DNA of 64,000 nucleotides from Klebsiella oxytoca (GCF_009707385.1 NZ_CP046115.1:4030001-4094000), one strand, 5' to 3'; shown: positions 13,156 through 23,527, counted from the stretch's first letter. Numbers and translations: made by a program. Notes: generated from the letters alone by a model not told the origin.

Positions 13156-13188
13156 TTCGCGCTGCCGTTAATGCAACGACAGCGCGAA
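13156..13188 (-). terminator. Stem-loop after lepB (partial terminator)
   Basis: Arms TTCGCGCTG/CAGCGCGAA with an inner CGTT/AACG extension, followed on the minus strand by TTATTTAATATTT. The T run is broken, so partial read-through from lepB into rnc is likely. Confidence 0.6.
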
Positions 13189-13202
13189 TAAAGCAGGAAA
13201 AA

Positions 13203-14177
13203 TTACTTGATACCACCGATACGCGATAAACGTACGCCGGTAGGCCACTCACCTTCCTGTTTTTCGAAGCTCATCCAGATTGCGGTCGCTTTACCCACCA
13301 GATTCGCTTCCGGCACAAAGCCCCAATAACGGCTGTCAGCGCTGTTATCGCGGTTGTCGCCCATCATAAAGTATTGTCCCGGCGGCACAATCCAGGTCGC
13401 CAGCGGCAGCCCGGACTGGTGGTAATACATTCCTACCTGATCCTGAGCGATTGGCACGGTCAGAATACGGTGGGTCACCTCGCCCAGCGTCTCTTTACGT
13501 TCGGTCAGACGGATACCGTCAGCCTTGTTTTCGCCTTTCGGCAGCTGCCAGAAACCGCTGGTCGCTTCCCCGCCGTTGCTGCGGGAGAAGGTCTGAACAA
13601 AGTCGCTCGGCTCCACGTTGGAGTACGTCACCGGCAGTGCGTTACCGCAGGCCTGACCAGAACTACAGCCCGGCTGGATAGTGACCTGTTTAGCAATCGG
13701 ATCGTAGGTCACTTTATCGCCCGGTAAGCCGACGGCGCGCTTAATATAATCCAGGCGCGGATCCTGCGGATATTTAAAAACGACAATATCACCGCGTTTC
13801 GGATGCCCGGTTTCGATCAGCGTTTTCTGGTAAATCGGATCTTTAATGCCGTAGGCAAACTTCTCCACCAGAATAAAATCGCCAATCAGCAGGGTCGGCA
13901 TCATCGATCCGGATGGGATCTGGAAGGGCTCATAAATAAATGAGCGCACCACCAGCACAATTGCCAGAACCGGGAATACCGAAGCGCCGGTTTCCAGCCA
14001 GCCCGGTTTCGGGCCAACCTTTTTCAGCGTTTTCTTGTCCAACTGGTCGCCGGTCGCCGCCTGCGCAGCAGCCTGACTTTCGCGACGTTTTGGCGCAAAG
14101 ATAAACTTATCCAGGCACCACAACAGACCCGTCACCAAAGTAGCGATGACCAGGATCAGGGCAAACATGTTCGCCAT
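13203..14177 (-). CDS. lepB: Signal peptidase I
   Basis: 324 residues, the same as E. coli. Two N-terminal membrane segments (residues 4-22 and about 62-77) flank a basic cytoplasmic loop. The periplasmic catalytic domain has the Ser nucleophile in PSGSMMPT (about residue 91), the general-base Lys in YIKRAVGLPGD, and the box E MGDNRDNSADSRYWG. It removes signal peptides from Sec and Tat substrates. It follows lepA by 15 bases, the conserved lepA-lepB pair. Confidence 0.98.
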   Translation of the reverse strand: MANMFALILVIATLVTGLLWCLDKFIFAPKRRESQAAAQAATGDQLDKKTLKKVGPKPGWLETGASVFPVLAIVLVVRSFIYEPFQIPSGSMMPTLLIGDFILVEKFAYGIKDPIYQKTLIETGHPKRGDIVVFKYPQDPRLDYIKRAVGLPGDKVTYDPIAKQVTIQPGCSSGQACGNALPVTYSNVEPSDFVQTFSRSNGGEATSGFWQLPKGENKADGIRLTERKETLGEVTHRILTVPIAQDQVGMYYHQSGLPLATWIVPPGQYFMMGDNRDNSADSRYWGFVPEANLVGKATAIWMSFEKQEGEWPTGVRLSRIGGIK

Positions 14178-14192
14178 GACAACTCCTTAGAA

Positions 14193-15992
14193 TTATTTGC
14201 CGTCTTTACCAACGTGCAGAATGGCGAGGAACGCTTCCTGAGGGAGCTCAACGTTGCCGACCTGCTTCATGCGTTTCTTACCTTCTTTCTGCTTCTGCAG
14301 CAGCTTTTTCTTACGGCTAACGTCACCGCCATAGCATTTTGCCAGAACGTTTTTACGCAGCTGTTTTACGGTAGAGCGGGCAATAATGTGGTTGCCGATT
14401 GCGGCCTGGATAGCGATATCGAACTGCTGACGCGGGATCAGCTCTTTCATCTTCTCTACCAGTTCGCGGCCGCGGTACGGCGCATTGTCGTTATGCGTGA
14501 TCAGCGCCAGCGCATCCACACGCTCGCCGTTAATTAACACATCAACGCGCACCATATTCGAAGCCTGGAAGCGCTTGAAGTTGTAGTCCAGCGACGCATA
14601 GCCGCGAGAGGTAGACTTCAGACGATCAAAGAAGTCGAGCACCACTTCCGCCATCGGGATTTCATAGGTCAACGCCACCTGATTACCGTGGTAAACCATG
14701 TTGGTCTGGACCCCGCGTTTTTCGATACACAGGGTAATGACGTTGCCCAGGAACTCCTGCGGCAGCAGCATGTGGCACTCGGCAATCGGCTCACGCAGCT
14801 CCTGAATGTTGTTCAGCGGCGGCAGCTTGGATGGGCTATCGACGTAGATAACTTCTTTTGAAGTAGTTTCTACTTCATAAACTACCGTCGGTGCCGTGGT
14901 GATCAGATCCAGATCGTATTCACGCTCCAGACGTTCCTGAATGATCTCCATATGCAGCAGGCCCAGGAAGCCACAGCGGAAACCAAAGCCCAGCGCGGTA
15001 GAACTTTCCGGCTCGTAGAACAAAGAAGCATCGTTGAGGCTCAGTTTGCCTAACGCATCGCGGAAGTTCTCATAATCATCAGAGCTTACCGGGAACAGGC
15101 CGGCGTAAACCTGCGGTTTAACCTTTTTAAAGCCTGGCAGCGCTTTCTCTGCCGGGTTGCGGGAGAGAGTCAGCGTATCGCCGACCGGCGCGCCGAGGAT
15201 GTCTTTAATGGCGCAAACCAGCCAGCCTACCTCGCCGCATTTCAGCTCGGTGCGGTCAACCTGTTTCGGCGTGAAGATACCCAGACGATCGGCGTTATAT
15301 ACCTGTCCGGTACTCATGACCTTAATTTTATCGCCTTTGCGCATAGTGCCGTTTTTGATACGCACCAGCGAGACAACGCCGAGGTAGTTATCGAACCATG
15401 AGTCGATGATCAGAGCCTGCAGCGGCGCTTCCGGGTCGCCTTCCGGCGGCGGAATATCACGCACCAGGCGCTCCAGCACGTCCGGTACGCCAACGCCGGT
15501 CTTCGCTGAACAGCGCACCGCATCGGTAGCATCGATACCAACGATATCTTCAATCTCTTCCGCCACGCGTTCCGGATCGGCCGCAGGCAGGTCGATTTTG
15601 TTAAGGACCGGTACCACTTCCAGATCCATTTCCATCGCCGTATAGCAGTTAGCCAGCGTCTGGGCTTCTACGCCCTGCCCGGCATCAACCACCAGCAATG
15701 CGCCTTCACAGGCGGCAAGAGAACGAGAAACCTCATAAGAGAAGTCGACGTGGCCCGGGGTGTCGATAAAGTTCAGCTGATAGGTTTCGCCATCAGTCGC
15801 TTTGTAATCCAGGGTGACGCTCTGCGCCTTGATGGTAATACCGCGCTCACGTTCAAGATCCATGGAGTCCAGAACCTGGGCTGCCATTTCACGATCGGAA
15901 AGGCCACCGCAAATCTGGATAATACGGTCAGACAGTGTCGACTTACCGTGGTCGATGTGAGCGATGATTGAAAAGTTACGTATATTCTTCAT
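14193..15992 (-). CDS. lepA: Elongation factor 4 (LepA)
   Basis: 599-residue translational GTPase. G1 is [12 protein letters not shown] at residues 10-21, the switch II region [12 protein letters not shown], and G4 NKIDLP. EF-G-like domains II, III and V follow, with the LepA-specific C-terminal domain ending [20 protein letters not shown]. It acts on the ribosome during initiation or stalled elongation. It is the first gene of the lepA-lepB-rnc-era-recO-pdxJ-acpS run. Confidence 0.98.
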   Translation of the reverse strand: MKNIRNFSIIAHIDHGKSTLSDRIIQICGGLSDREMAAQVLDSMDLERERGITIKAQSVTLDYKATDGETYQLNFIDTPGHVDFSYEVSRSLAACEGALLVVDAGQGVEAQTLANCYTAMEMDLEVVPVLNKIDLPAADPERVAEEIEDIVGIDATDAVRCSAKTGVGVPDVLERLVRDIPPPEGDPEAPLQALIIDSWFDNYLGVVSLVRIKNGTMRKGDKIKVMSTGQVYNADRLGIFTPKQVDRTELKCGEVGWLVCAIKDILGAPVGDTLTLSRNPAEKALPGFKKVKPQVYAGLFPVSSDDYENFRDALGKLSLNDASLFYEPESSTALGFGFRCGFLGLLHMEIIQERLEREYDLDLITTAPTVVYEVETTSKEVIYVDSPSKLPPLNNIQELREPIAECHMLLPQEFLGNVITLCIEKRGVQTNMVYHGNQVALTYEIPMAEVVLDFFDRLKSTSRGYASLDYNFKRFQASNMVRVDVLINGERVDALALITHNDNAPYRGRELVEKMKELIPRQQFDIAIQAAIGNHIIARSTVKQLRKNVLAKCYGGDVSRKKKLLQKQKEGKKRMKQVGNVELPQEAFLAILHVGKDGK

Positions 15993-16164
15993 ATTTAGAG
16001 TTAATTATGCCTTACGCGAATCATGAGGCCGCTGTTCTGTGCCTGACGTTTTTTAATCCGAAAACGCCGCATTCTACACTACAACCACGAAACCAGGAAA
16101 TGCTCTTACCACTAGCATAACCGGAGTAAATGACGAGTTCTTGCGGCTGTTGTAAATAAAGATA

Positions 16165-16187
16165 AGGGCCAGTGAAATCACTGACCC
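16165..16187 (-). terminator. Stem-loop overlapping the rseC stop codon
   Basis: Minus-strand GGGTCAGTGA/TCACTGGCCC hairpin followed by TTATCTTT. It embraces the rseC TGA and probably ends the rpoE-rseABC transcript. Confidence 0.6.
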
Positions 16188-16657
16188 AATTGTGAGGAAG
16201 GCGTCTCGATGCGGACTAAATCCGGCGGCAAACCGATGCTGATAATCACCGGCTGCCATGACTGACGGGAGGCTAAGCCCGGCGAAAGACCGCGCGCGAC
16301 CAAAAATCCGCCAACTCCGCCCAGTATCGCCCCGCACAATGAAGCAAAATCGTTGGCAAACAGCACCTGGAAGAGAGACGCCATCGCGAACAGTCCGACT
16401 AACGGCGCCATATAGACTAAAACGGCCGAGCCCAGCAGGCTACTCTCGGCAATACCCAGCTCTACTTTTTGCCCGACAGACAACGGCTGTTCGCAGGGAA
16501 CGCTAATGGTGTGGCTGGTTTGCGGCCCAAGCTTGTTCAGCACCCGACTTCCGCAGCCGGCGCGGGAAGCACAGCTGCTACAGGATGCTTTAACATCACA
16601 GCTCACCAGCGCAACGCCATTGTTCCAGGAAACGACCGTCGCCCACTCTTTAATCAT
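16178..16657 (-). CDS. rseC: SoxR-reducing system protein RseC
   Basis: 159 residues, the same as E. coli. The cysteine-rich N-terminal cytoplasmic part has CDVKASCSSCASRAGCGS. Two membrane helices follow (about residues 73-97 and 103-124), then a short tail. RseC helps reset the redox sensor SoxR together with the Rsx complex and has a modest effect on sigma-E. It is the last gene of rpoE-rseA-rseB-rseC; its ATG overlaps the rseB stop by 4 bases. Confidence 0.95.
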   Translation of the reverse strand: MIKEWATVVSWNNGVALVSCDVKASCSSCASRAGCGSRVLNKLGPQTSHTISVPCEQPLSVGQKVELGIAESSLLGSAVLVYMAPLVGLFAMASLFQVLFANDFASLCGAILGGVGGFLVARGLSPGLASRQSWQPVIISIGLPPDLVRIETPSSQLGQ

Positions 16658-17610
16658 TGGACAGCCCTGAATTTAATACTATCGGAAATACGCTTAGCAG
16701 TTTGCGGAGGTAGCTCGCCCACAATGGTTATCTCTGCGTTATCACGGACGGTAGTTGCCACGGTACGACGCCCGGTACGCAATAGCTGATCGCTGCTGGT
16801 AGCCGTGGCGCGATTGATATTGATTGAGAAGCTAAACAGCCCATCGGAATACAAACGTGACTCTACCGGACCATCGAAGGTCGGCAGACGCCGCTGGCTG
16901 CTGGAAACCTCGGTAACGCCCTGCGGCAGCCAGGTTGGCGCCCAGTTAAAATTAGCCTTGCTGCCGCCTTCAGGCACCGACAGCTGCGGAGGTAAATTCG
17001 CTTTGGACAGAGTTTCCATACTGGCGCTAACGTTATCGCCCACGTTGAACGCAACGACCCGGAACTGCTCGAGCGTTTCGCCATCCCGGTCAAGCAAATC
17101 GACGCGCAGAGGCAGCTTAGTCTCAGCATCTAACCACGCAATATAGCTATAGCGGGTACCATCACGAGCGACTACGCGGACGACATCGCATAACCGATCG
17201 GCAATACGCGTACGACCAACGGAGATAAAGTCGTAATAGGAGGACAGGCGCTTAAAGTCGGAGTAGACCAGCGAAGGCAGCGAATCAACGATATAGTCGC
17301 CATTCAGCGTGAAAGGATCCAGCCCGGGTTCAAAATAGCTTATTTCTGTTCCGCGCAGCACCACTTCCCGACGAGGACCATCGAGCTGCAGAAGCTGAGC
17401 CAGAGTACGATTGTCCAGTTTAGCGTGTCGATAGCGCAGCGACTCAACACCCTGCTTGTTGATGCTGACGAAAGAGAGCTCGTAATTAAGGGACTGGCTG
17501 GCCAGGTTCATCTGCTGCAACAACGCCCCGGACGATGTATCAGCCGAGGCGTTGAGAGAGAAGAACAGGCTGCCTGCCATGAGCGACATGGCACACCAAA
17601 GTTGCTTCAT
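16654..17610 (-). CDS. rseB: Sigma-E factor regulatory protein RseB
   Basis: 318-residue periplasmic protein with a cleavable signal peptide (MKQLWCAMSLMAGSLFFSLNASA). The large N-terminal lipoprotein-carrier-like domain and a smaller C-terminal domain align with E. coli RseB. It binds the periplasmic part of RseA and shields it from DegS; LPS intermediates release it. Its ATG shares a base with the rseA stop, so the two are translationally coupled. Confidence 0.97.
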   Translation of the reverse strand: MKQLWCAMSLMAGSLFFSLNASADTSSGALLQQMNLASQSLNYELSFVSINKQGVESLRYRHAKLDNRTLAQLLQLDGPRREVVLRGTEISYFEPGLDPFTLNGDYIVDSLPSLVYSDFKRLSSYYDFISVGRTRIADRLCDVVRVVARDGTRYSYIAWLDAETKLPLRVDLLDRDGETLEQFRVVAFNVGDNVSASMETLSKANLPPQLSVPEGGSKANFNWAPTWLPQGVTEVSSSQRRLPTFDGPVESRLYSDGLFSFSININRATATSSDQLLRTGRRTVATTVRDNAEITIVGELPPQTAKRISDSIKFRAVQ

Positions 17611-18260
17611 TACTGCGATTGTGTTCCTAAAGTTTGATAGCCCGGCACCTGAACAGCGGCTTGCTGAGTCTGGGCCTGGCCAAACTGCAGCTGTTCTGCA
17701 TGCAGGCGACGCTGCAATTCATAGTCCTGCAGCATAGCATTAATTCTGCGGCGCTGTTCCTGCACCTGAGCCTGCTGACCGCTGCCGGATGAAGCATCTG
17801 CCGGTACGCCCAGACTAACCGGGCTGGCTTTACCCATCATCGGCATGGTGTTAAACACCGGCGCCTCAGGCTGCTGAGATGAATCAGACTGACCATTATA
17901 CTGCTGAACGCCGACAATCACAGCAAGAGATACGCAGGCGGCGACCCCCATTTGGGTGAGCGAGCTGGCCCACGGGCGTACTTTTTGCCAGAAAGGCATC
18001 TGACGCCACTGGTGCGGTGCGGGCTGAGATTCAGGAATTAGAGGAACCGTCTGGCGAACGGGCTCGTTTTCAATGGCGGCCATGACGCGAGCTGAGATAT
18101 CAAAATGGAGCACCTCACTCGTATCGCCTCGCAGCGTATCGCGGATGAGATGGTAGCTCTCCCAGGTTTTTTGCATTTCAGATGAACGCCCCAGCTCATT
18201 GAGCAGTTCGTTATCCAGCGTTTCACCATCCATTAAGGCCGAAAGTTTTTCTTTCTGCAT
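17610..18260 (-). CDS. rseA: Anti-sigma-E factor RseA
   Basis: 216 residues, as in E. coli, when started at the ATG 18258-18260 (MQKEKLSALMDGE). The frame runs open upstream to 18296, but that extension overlaps rpoE. The N-terminal cytoplasmic domain binds sigma-E. A single membrane helix lies near residue 100 (LTQMGVAACVSLAVIVGV), and a periplasmic Gln-rich tail is cut by DegS, then RseP. It starts 32 bases after the rpoE stop. Confidence 0.97.
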   Translation of the reverse strand: MQKEKLSALMDGETLDNELLNELGRSSEMQKTWESYHLIRDTLRGDTSEVLHFDISARVMAAIENEPVRQTVPLIPESQPAPHQWRQMPFWQKVRPWASSLTQMGVAACVSLAVIVGVQQYNGQSDSSQQPEAPVFNTMPMMGKASPVSLGVPADASSGSGQQAQVQEQRRRINAMLQDYELQRRLHAEQLQFGQAQTQQAAVQVPGYQTLGTQSQ

Positions 18261-18292
18261 GCCTGATACCCTTTTCCAGTATTCCGCTATCG

Positions 18293-18868
18293 TCAACGCC
18301 TGATTAGCGGTTGAACTTTATTATCAATGGCTTCTCGCGCCCGAAAGATACGTGAACGCACGGTACCCACCGGACAATCCATGATGGCGGCTATTTCTTC
18401 ATAGCTCATGCCATCCAGCTCCCGCATCGTAATAGCCATACGTAAATCTTCCGGGAGCGATTCAATGGTACGAAAAACTATTTGTCTCAGCTCTTCTGAC
18501 AACATTAAGTTCTCAGGGTTCGAAATTTCTTTCAACGCCCCGCCACTTTCGAAGTTTTCCGCATCATTTGCATCAACATCGCTGGATGGCGGACGGCGTC
18601 CCTGAGCAACCAGATAATTCTTCGCCGTGTTGACGGCAATGCGATATAACCAGGTGTAAAAAGCGCTATCCCCCCGGAAAGAATCCAGCGCACGCCATGC
18701 TTTGACGAACGATTCCTGAACAACGTCAGCGATATCGCCCGGCGGCACGTAGCGGGAGACCAGGCTTGCAACCTTGTGCTGATAGCGCACCACCAGCAGG
18801 TTAAATGCCTTCTGATCTCCTTTCTGGACCCGTTCAACAAGGACCTGATCCGTTAACTGCTCGCTCAT
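18293..18868 (-). CDS. rpoE: RNA polymerase sigma-E factor
   Basis: 191-residue ECF sigma factor for the extracytoplasmic stress response. Region 2 (FNLLVVRYQHKVASLV to RGDSAFYTWLYRIAVNTAKNYL) and region 4 (LPEDLRMAITMRELDGMSYEEIAAIMDCPVGTVRSRIFRAREAI) are intact. I used the ATG at 18866-18868 (MSEQLTDQ), as in E. coli, rather than the in-frame ATG at 18901. It heads the rseABC operon and has its own sigma-E promoter upstream. A short leader ORF precedes it. Confidence 0.98.
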   Translation of the reverse strand: MSEQLTDQVLVERVQKGDQKAFNLLVVRYQHKVASLVSRYVPPGDIADVVQESFVKAWRALDSFRGDSAFYTWLYRIAVNTAKNYLVAQGRRPPSSDVDANDAENFESGGALKEISNPENLMLSEELRQIVFRTIESLPEDLRMAITMRELDGMSYEEIAAIMDCPVGTVRSRIFRAREAIDNKVQPLIRR

Positions 18869-18907
18869 CCGAGGTAATGTCTCCCCAAACCCAATTCCCA
18901 TGCGTAT

Positions 18908-19030
18908 TCAAAAACACCACCCAATCACTGCATAAATGAGCAAGCAGAGGGTTGGAGTGTCTGAAAACAATAAAGTTCCGTTACGCCTTTTTTTTCGTCC
19001 GACACCGGCTGACGGATTGTTATCTCTCAT
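18908..19030 (-). CDS. Candidate rpoE leader peptide (RseD-like small ORF)
   Basis: A 40-codon ORF starting MRDNNPSAGVGRKKRRNG, with a basic N-terminal part and a hydrophobic C-terminal part (TLCLLIYAVIGWCF), ending 39 bases before the rpoE start. E. coli has a translated 51-codon leader ORF called rseD at this place that couples to rpoE. Removing one T from the five-T run just before the stop would give 54 codons ending in an ATGA overlap with rpoE. I cannot tell whether the run length is native, a frameshift or a sequencing error. The ribosome-binding site is weak (GGGA). Confidence 0.4.
   Translation of the reverse strand: MRDNNPSAGVGRKKRRNGTLLFSDTPTLCLLIYAVIGWCF
18952..18979 (-). promoter_or_regulatory. 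Sigma-E-dependent promoter of rpoE
   Basis: Minus-strand GGAACTT (18973-18979), a 16-base spacer and TCCAA (18952-18956) match the sigma-E consensus. This explains autoregulation of rpoE. The promoter lies inside the candidate leader ORF, so only transcripts from further upstream would carry that ORF. Confidence 0.78.
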
Positions 19031-19266
19031 TATATGTCCCGGTAGCTAAACGATATGTAAGATGATAAGAAAAAGCGCAATACCCGTCAGAAGGGTAACG
19101 TAACCCGCCGTTTATTTCACTATAAAATCTGAAGCTAACGAGTAGCTTAGCAAAACTTTTCTTTCATTTACTCTCCGCCTCATTCAGGCGATATGTTTAG
19201 CCGTCACAACTCCAGGTAAAAAAACTGTACGTTTTATCGCAACCTGGTGCTATTGTTCGGCAATCG

Positions 19267-19284
19267 TGTTTAGTAAATTAAACA
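19267..19284 (+). promoter_or_regulatory. NadR operator of nadB
   Basis: TGTTTA-GTAAAT-TAAACA is a perfect match to the NadR box (TGTTTA-N6-TAAACA), six bases before the nadB start codon. NadR would repress nadB when NAD is plentiful. Confidence 0.88.
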
Positions 19285-19290
19285 AAGGCC

Positions 19291-20910
19291 ATGAAAACAA
19301 CTTCTGATTCCTCCTGCGATGTGTTGATTATTGGCAGCGGCGCTGCCGGATTATCCCTTGCCTTACGTCTGGCAGAACACTGTACAGTCACAGTGCTTAG
19401 CAAAGGGCCGGTCAGCGAAGGCTCTACTTTTTATGCGCAAGGTGGGATTGCTGCAGTATTTGATGAAACAGACAGTATTGAATCCCACGTCGAAGATACG
19501 TTGATTGCCGGTGCGGGCCTTTGCGATCGCCATGCGGTCTCATTTGTGGCAAGCAACGCTAAATCCTGCGTTCAGTGGCTTATCGATCAGGGCGTTCTGT
19601 TCGATACTCAGGTGCAGGCTAACGGCGAAGAGAGCTACCACCTGACGCGCGAGGGGGGCCATAGCCATCGCAGAATCCTTCATGCCGCCGATGCGACCGG
19701 TAAAGCCGTTGAAACCACCCTGGTCAGCCAGACGCTGGCTCATCCCAATATCCGCGTGCTGGAACGTAGCAACGCCGTTGACCTGATTATTTCTGATAAA
19801 ATCGGCCTGCCGGGAACGCGCCGCGTTGTGGGGGCATGGATCTGGAACCGGAATAAAGAAGCGGTGGAAACCTGTAGCGCAAAAGCCGTGGTGCTGGCGA
19901 CCGGCGGTGCGGCTAAAGTCTACCAATACACGACCAACCCTGATGTTTCTTCCGGCGATGGTATCGCGATGGCCTGGCGAGCCGGCTGTCGGGTTGCCAA
20001 CCTCGAATTTAATCAGTTTCACCCCACTGCGCTATACCATCCGCAAGCGCGCAATTTCCTGCTGACGGAAGCGCTACGCGGCGAGGGGGCTCTGTTAAAA
20101 CGTCCGGACGGCACTCGGTTTATGCCGGACTTTGACGAACGCGGCGAGCTGGCGCCGCGCGACATCGTCGCCAGAGCCATCGATCATGAGATGAAGCGCC
20201 TTGGCGTTGACTGTATGTATCTTGATATCAGCCACAAGCCCGAGGAATTCGTTCGCCACCATTTTCCAATGATCTACGAGAAGCTGCTTGGGCTGGGCAT
20301 CGATCTGACAAAGGAGCCGGTGCCTATTGTTCCTGCCGCACACTATACCTGCGGCGGCGTGATGGTTGATGATAATGGGCGCACCGACGTCGACGGTCTG
20401 TATGCCATAGGCGAAGTGAGCTACACCGGATTACACGGCGCCAACCGCATGGCCTCAAATTCGTTGCTTGAGTGCCTTGTCTACGGATGGTCTGCTGCCG
20501 AAGATATCGTTAAGCGCCTGCCTTTCGCGCAGTCAGTGAGTGAACTGCCGGCATGGGATGAAAGCCAGGTCGAAATTCCCGATGAGCTGGTAGTGATTCA
20601 GCACAACTGGCATGAGCTGCGCTTGCTGATGTGGGATTATGTCGGCATCGTACGCACCACCCGCCGCCTTGAACGCGCCCTGCGCCGCATTAATATGCTG
20701 CAGCAGGAGCTCGACGAATATTACGCACGCTTCCGCGTCTCCAATAATTTGCTGGAACTGCGCAACCTGGTACAGGTTGCCGAGCTGATAGTGCGCTGCG
20801 CTATGCAACGTAAAGAGAGCCGTGGGCTTCACTACACTCTGGACTATCCTGAAATGCTGCCGGATAGCGGACCTTCAGTGCTCTCGCCGCTGGTTCACAT
20901 AAAAAGGTAA
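19291..20910 (+). CDS. nadB: L-aspartate oxidase
   Basis: 539 residues. FAD-dependent enzyme oxidising L-aspartate to iminoaspartate, the first step of de novo NAD synthesis with NadA. The FAD-binding [15 protein letters not shown] lies at the N-terminus. Succinate-dehydrogenase-type active-site stretches include [23 protein letters not shown] and LRGEGALL. A helical C-terminal domain follows. It is divergent from rpoE, and its last 16 bases overlap the 3' end of trmN on the other strand. Confidence 0.98.
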   Translation: MKTTSDSSCDVLIIGSGAAGLSLALRLAEHCTVTVLSKGPVSEGSTFYAQGGIAAVFDETDSIESHVEDTLIAGAGLCDRHAVSFVASNAKSCVQWLIDQGVLFDTQVQANGEESYHLTREGGHSHRRILHAADATGKAVETTLVSQTLAHPNIRVLERSNAVDLIISDKIGLPGTRRVVGAWIWNRNKEAVETCSAKAVVLATGGAAKVYQYTTNPDVSSGDGIAMAWRAGCRVANLEFNQFHPTALYHPQARNFLLTEALRGEGALLKRPDGTRFMPDFDERGELAPRDIVARAIDHEMKRLGVDCMYLDISHKPEEFVRHHFPMIYEKLLGLGIDLTKEPVPIVPAAHYTCGGVMVDDNGRTDVDGLYAIGEVSYTGLHGANRMASNSLLECLVYGWSAAEDIVKRLPFAQSVSELPAWDESQVEIPDELVVIQHNWHELRLLMWDYVGIVRTTRRLERALRRINMLQQELDEYYARFRVSNNLLELRNLVQVAELIVRCAMQRKESRGLHYTLDYPEMLPDSGPSVLSPLVHIKR

Positions 20911-21635
20911 AAATCCTGGGTCAAAGCGGTAAACCCTTCAGAATACTGCTGCTCTGGCCCACGGATAACTAATCTGTCGCTAAAACACTCTTCTCCCGCC
21001 GTTGGAGAAAAGGCTAACAGAACTCGATGCGGCGGGCGCACTTCGGTTTCCGCGACGTCGGTACGCAGCCGCAGATGCCAGCCCATATTCTGCGCCCTCT
21101 GCACAAAAGCATTGCCGATGTCGACCGGAAGCACAACGCAGAAAAAACCCTCTTCCGTAACAAGCTCGGCGGCAGAGGTTAATAAGGTTGCATGATCGAG
21201 TGAGGAAGTATATCGGGCCTGCTCGCGCTGCGAGGTGGCACAAGGAACGCCGGCCGCGAAAAAGGGCGGATTGCTGACGATCAGATCATAGCGTCGGGTT
21301 TGCGGCGGCTGCCATTGCAGAATATCTGCCTGATGAATCTGGATACGTTCAGCCCATGGGGAATCCAGCGCATTTTCTCGCGCCTGCGCTGCCGCCTCTT
21401 CGTCCAGCTCCACGGCATCAACAATAACCGTCTCCCCGGTTCGCTGCGCGATCATCAGGGCTAACAGACCGCTGCCCGTGCCGATATCCAGTACCCGCTT
21501 AACCCTGGCGATCGGGGCCCATGCGCCAAGTAAAATGCCGTCGGTACCTACCTTCATCGCGCATCTATCATGAGCGACAAAAAACTGCTTAAACGTAAAA
21601 CCATTGCGCGGCAGCGCAAACTTCGACTGGGACAT
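20895..21635 (-). CDS. trmN: tRNA1(Val) (adenine(37)-N6)-methyltransferase
   Basis: Rossmann-fold SAM methyltransferase (YfiC/TrmN6) that methylates A37 of tRNA-Val. Motif I is [16 protein letters not shown] and the catalytic N-methyltransferase motif is SNPPFF (NPPY in E. coli). The ATG at 21633-21635 (MSQSKFAL) matches the E. coli start and gives 246 residues; the frame is open to 21656 with a TTG. It converges on and overlaps nadB by 16 bases. Confidence 0.95.
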   Translation of the reverse strand: MSQSKFALPRNGFTFKQFFVAHDRCAMKVGTDGILLGAWAPIARVKRVLDIGTGSGLLALMIAQRTGETVIVDAVELDEEAAAQARENALDSPWAERIQIHQADILQWQPPQTRRYDLIVSNPPFFAAGVPCATSQREQARYTSSLDHATLLTSAAELVTEEGFFCVVLPVDIGNAFVQRAQNMGWHLRLRTDVAETEVRPPHRVLLAFSPTAGEECFSDRLVIRGPEQQYSEGFTALTQDFYLFM

Positions 21636-21766
21636 CCTCGATAACCTTGCGGGCAAAAACTCCTGAGCTTAAGGCTATGCACAATACCGGAGAACAGATA
21701 GCCTTACAAACAGATGAACATTGCGTCCGTAACGTCTATAATCGGCGGTCCACTCAGAGGTAGATC

Positions 21767-23092
21767 ATGACTGTAACGACTTTTTCCGAACTTGAACTCG
21801 ACGAAAACCTGCTGGACGCACTCCAGGATAAAGGTTTCACACGCCCGACAGCCATTCAGGCCGCCGCTATTCCGCCTGCGCTTGATGGCCGTGATATTCT
21901 CGGTTCAGCCCCGACCGGCACCGGTAAAACGGCGGCGTATCTTCTGCCAGCGTTGCAGCATCTGCTCGATTTTCCGCGCAAGAAATCTGGTCCGCCGCGC
22001 ATTCTTATCCTGACCCCAACTCGCGAACTGGCCATGCAGGTTGCCGACCATGCGCGTGAACTGGCAAAACACACTCATCTGGATATCGCCACTATCACCG
22101 GCGGTGTCGCATACATGAACCACGCCGAAGTGTTCAGCGAGAACCAGGATATCGTGGTCGCCACAACCGGTCGTCTGCTGCAGTATATTAAAGAAGAAAA
22201 CTTCGACTGCCGCGCCGTTGAAACGCTGATCCTCGATGAAGCGGACCGCATGCTTGATATGGGCTTCGCCCAGGATATTGAACATATTGCCGGTGAAACC
22301 CGCTGGCGCAAGCAGACCATGCTGTTCTCCGCAACCCTCGAAGGTGATGCCATTAAGGATTTTGCTGAGCGACTGCTGGAAGAACCGGTGGAAGTCTCGG
22401 CCACCCCCTCCACTCGCGAGCGTAAAAAGATTCACCAGTGGTATTACCGTGCGGATGACGTCAAGCATAAGACCGCTCTGCTCGTCCATCTTCTCAAGCA
22501 GCCGGAAGCGACGCGTTCTATCGTCTTCGTACGTAAGCGCGAGCGCGTGCATGAACTGGCCGGCTGGCTGCGTGAAGCAGGTATTAATACCTGCTGGCTG
22601 GAAGGCGAGATGGTGCAGGCAAAACGCAACGAAGCGATTAGCCGCCTGACCGATGGCCGTATTAATGTATTAATCGCCACCGATGTTGCCGCCCGCGGTA
22701 TTGATATTGCAGACGTAAGCCACGTATTCAACTTCGACTTGCCGCGCACGGCGGATATCTATCTGCACCGTATCGGTCGTACCGGGCGTGCAGGCAAGAA
22801 AGGAACGGCAATTTCTCTGGTTGAAGCCCACGACCACCTGCTGTTGGGTAAAATTGGCCGCTATGTCGAAGAGCCGTTAAAAGCCCGCGTCATCGATGAA
22901 CTGCGGCCGACGACCCGAGCACCAAGCGAAAAGCTGACCGGTAAACCTTCTAAAAAGGTTTTAGCGAAGCGCGCAGAGAAGAAAGAGAAAGAAAAAGAGA
23001 AACCGCGGGTGAAAAAACGCCATCGTGATACCAAAAACATTGGTAAGCGCCGTAAACCAAGCGCCGCGGATGCTCCGCAGAAGTCGAACTAA
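21767..23092 (+). CDS. srmB: ATP-dependent RNA helicase SrmB
   Basis: 441-residue DEAD-box helicase that promotes early 50S assembly. The motifs are in order: Q-motif GFTRPTAIQ, I APTGTGKT, Ia PTRELAMQV, II DEAD in LILDEADRMLDMGF, III SAT, V ATDVAARGIDI, VI HRIGRTGRAG. The C-terminal tail is lysine/arginine rich, as expected for rRNA binding. It ends in a bidirectional terminator shared with grcA. The E. coli genes yfiE and eamB, which lie downstream of srmB there, are absent. Confidence 0.98.
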   Translation: MTVTTFSELELDENLLDALQDKGFTRPTAIQAAAIPPALDGRDILGSAPTGTGKTAAYLLPALQHLLDFPRKKSGPPRILILTPTRELAMQVADHARELAKHTHLDIATITGGVAYMNHAEVFSENQDIVVATTGRLLQYIKEENFDCRAVETLILDEADRMLDMGFAQDIEHIAGETRWRKQTMLFSATLEGDAIKDFAERLLEEPVEVSATPSTRERKKIHQWYYRADDVKHKTALLVHLLKQPEATRSIVFVRKRERVHELAGWLREAGINTCWLEGEMVQAKRNEAISRLTDGRINVLIATDVAARGIDIADVSHVFNFDLPRTADIYLHRIGRTGRAGKKGTAISLVEAHDHLLLGKIGRYVEEPLKARVIDELRPTTRAPSEKLTGKPSKKVLAKRAEKKEKEKEKPRVKKRHRDTKNIGKRRKPSAADAPQKSN

Positions 23093-23100
23093 GAGTAAAA

Positions 23101-23127
23101 AAACGCCGGGATATCCCGGCGTTTTTT
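23101..23127. terminator. Bidirectional terminator between srmB and grcA
   Basis: AACGCCGGGATATCCCGGCGTT hairpin is flanked by A and T runs on both sides, serving the convergent srmB and grcA transcripts. Confidence 0.9.
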
Positions 23128-23143
23128 GCATCAAGGCTAAATC

Positions 23144-23527
23144 TTACAGGCTTTCGGTAAAAGTACGGGCGATAACGTCGCGCTGCTGTTCCGGAGTCAG
23201 GGAGTTAAAGCGTACCGCATAGCCAGAAACGCGGATGGTCAGCTGCGGATATTTTTCCGGATTTTCAACCGCATCCAGCAGCGTTTCACGGCGCAGAACG
23301 TTAACGTTCAGATGCTGACCGCCTTCAACACGAACTTCTGGTTTCACGTCTACCGGGATTTCACGATATTCGATCTCGCCAAGTTTGCTTACCGCAACCA
23401 CGTCATCTTCCGCAAAACCAGCTTTAGCGCACAGGCAGCGGGCTTCGCCTTTTTCGCTATCCAGCAGCCAGAAAGAATTCAGCAGATCGTCGTTTGCAGC
23501 TTTAGTAATTTGGATACCAGTAATCAT
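23144..23527 (-). CDS. grcA: Autonomous glycyl radical cofactor GrcA
   Basis: 127 residues, as in E. coli (YfiD). It resembles the C-terminal part of pyruvate formate-lyase, with the glycyl radical site in [21 protein letters not shown] near the end. It replaces the damaged C-terminus of PflB after oxygen exposure. The ATG at 23525-23527 follows a strong GGAGG; the frame runs open to 23599 but homologues start at MITGIQITK. Two FNR sites lie upstream. Confidence 0.97.
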   Translation of the reverse strand: MITGIQITKAANDDLLNSFWLLDSEKGEARCLCAKAGFAEDDVVAVSKLGEIEYREIPVDVKPEVRVEGGQHLNVNVLRRETLLDAVENPEKYPQLTIRVSGYAVRFNSLTPEQQRDVIARTFTESL

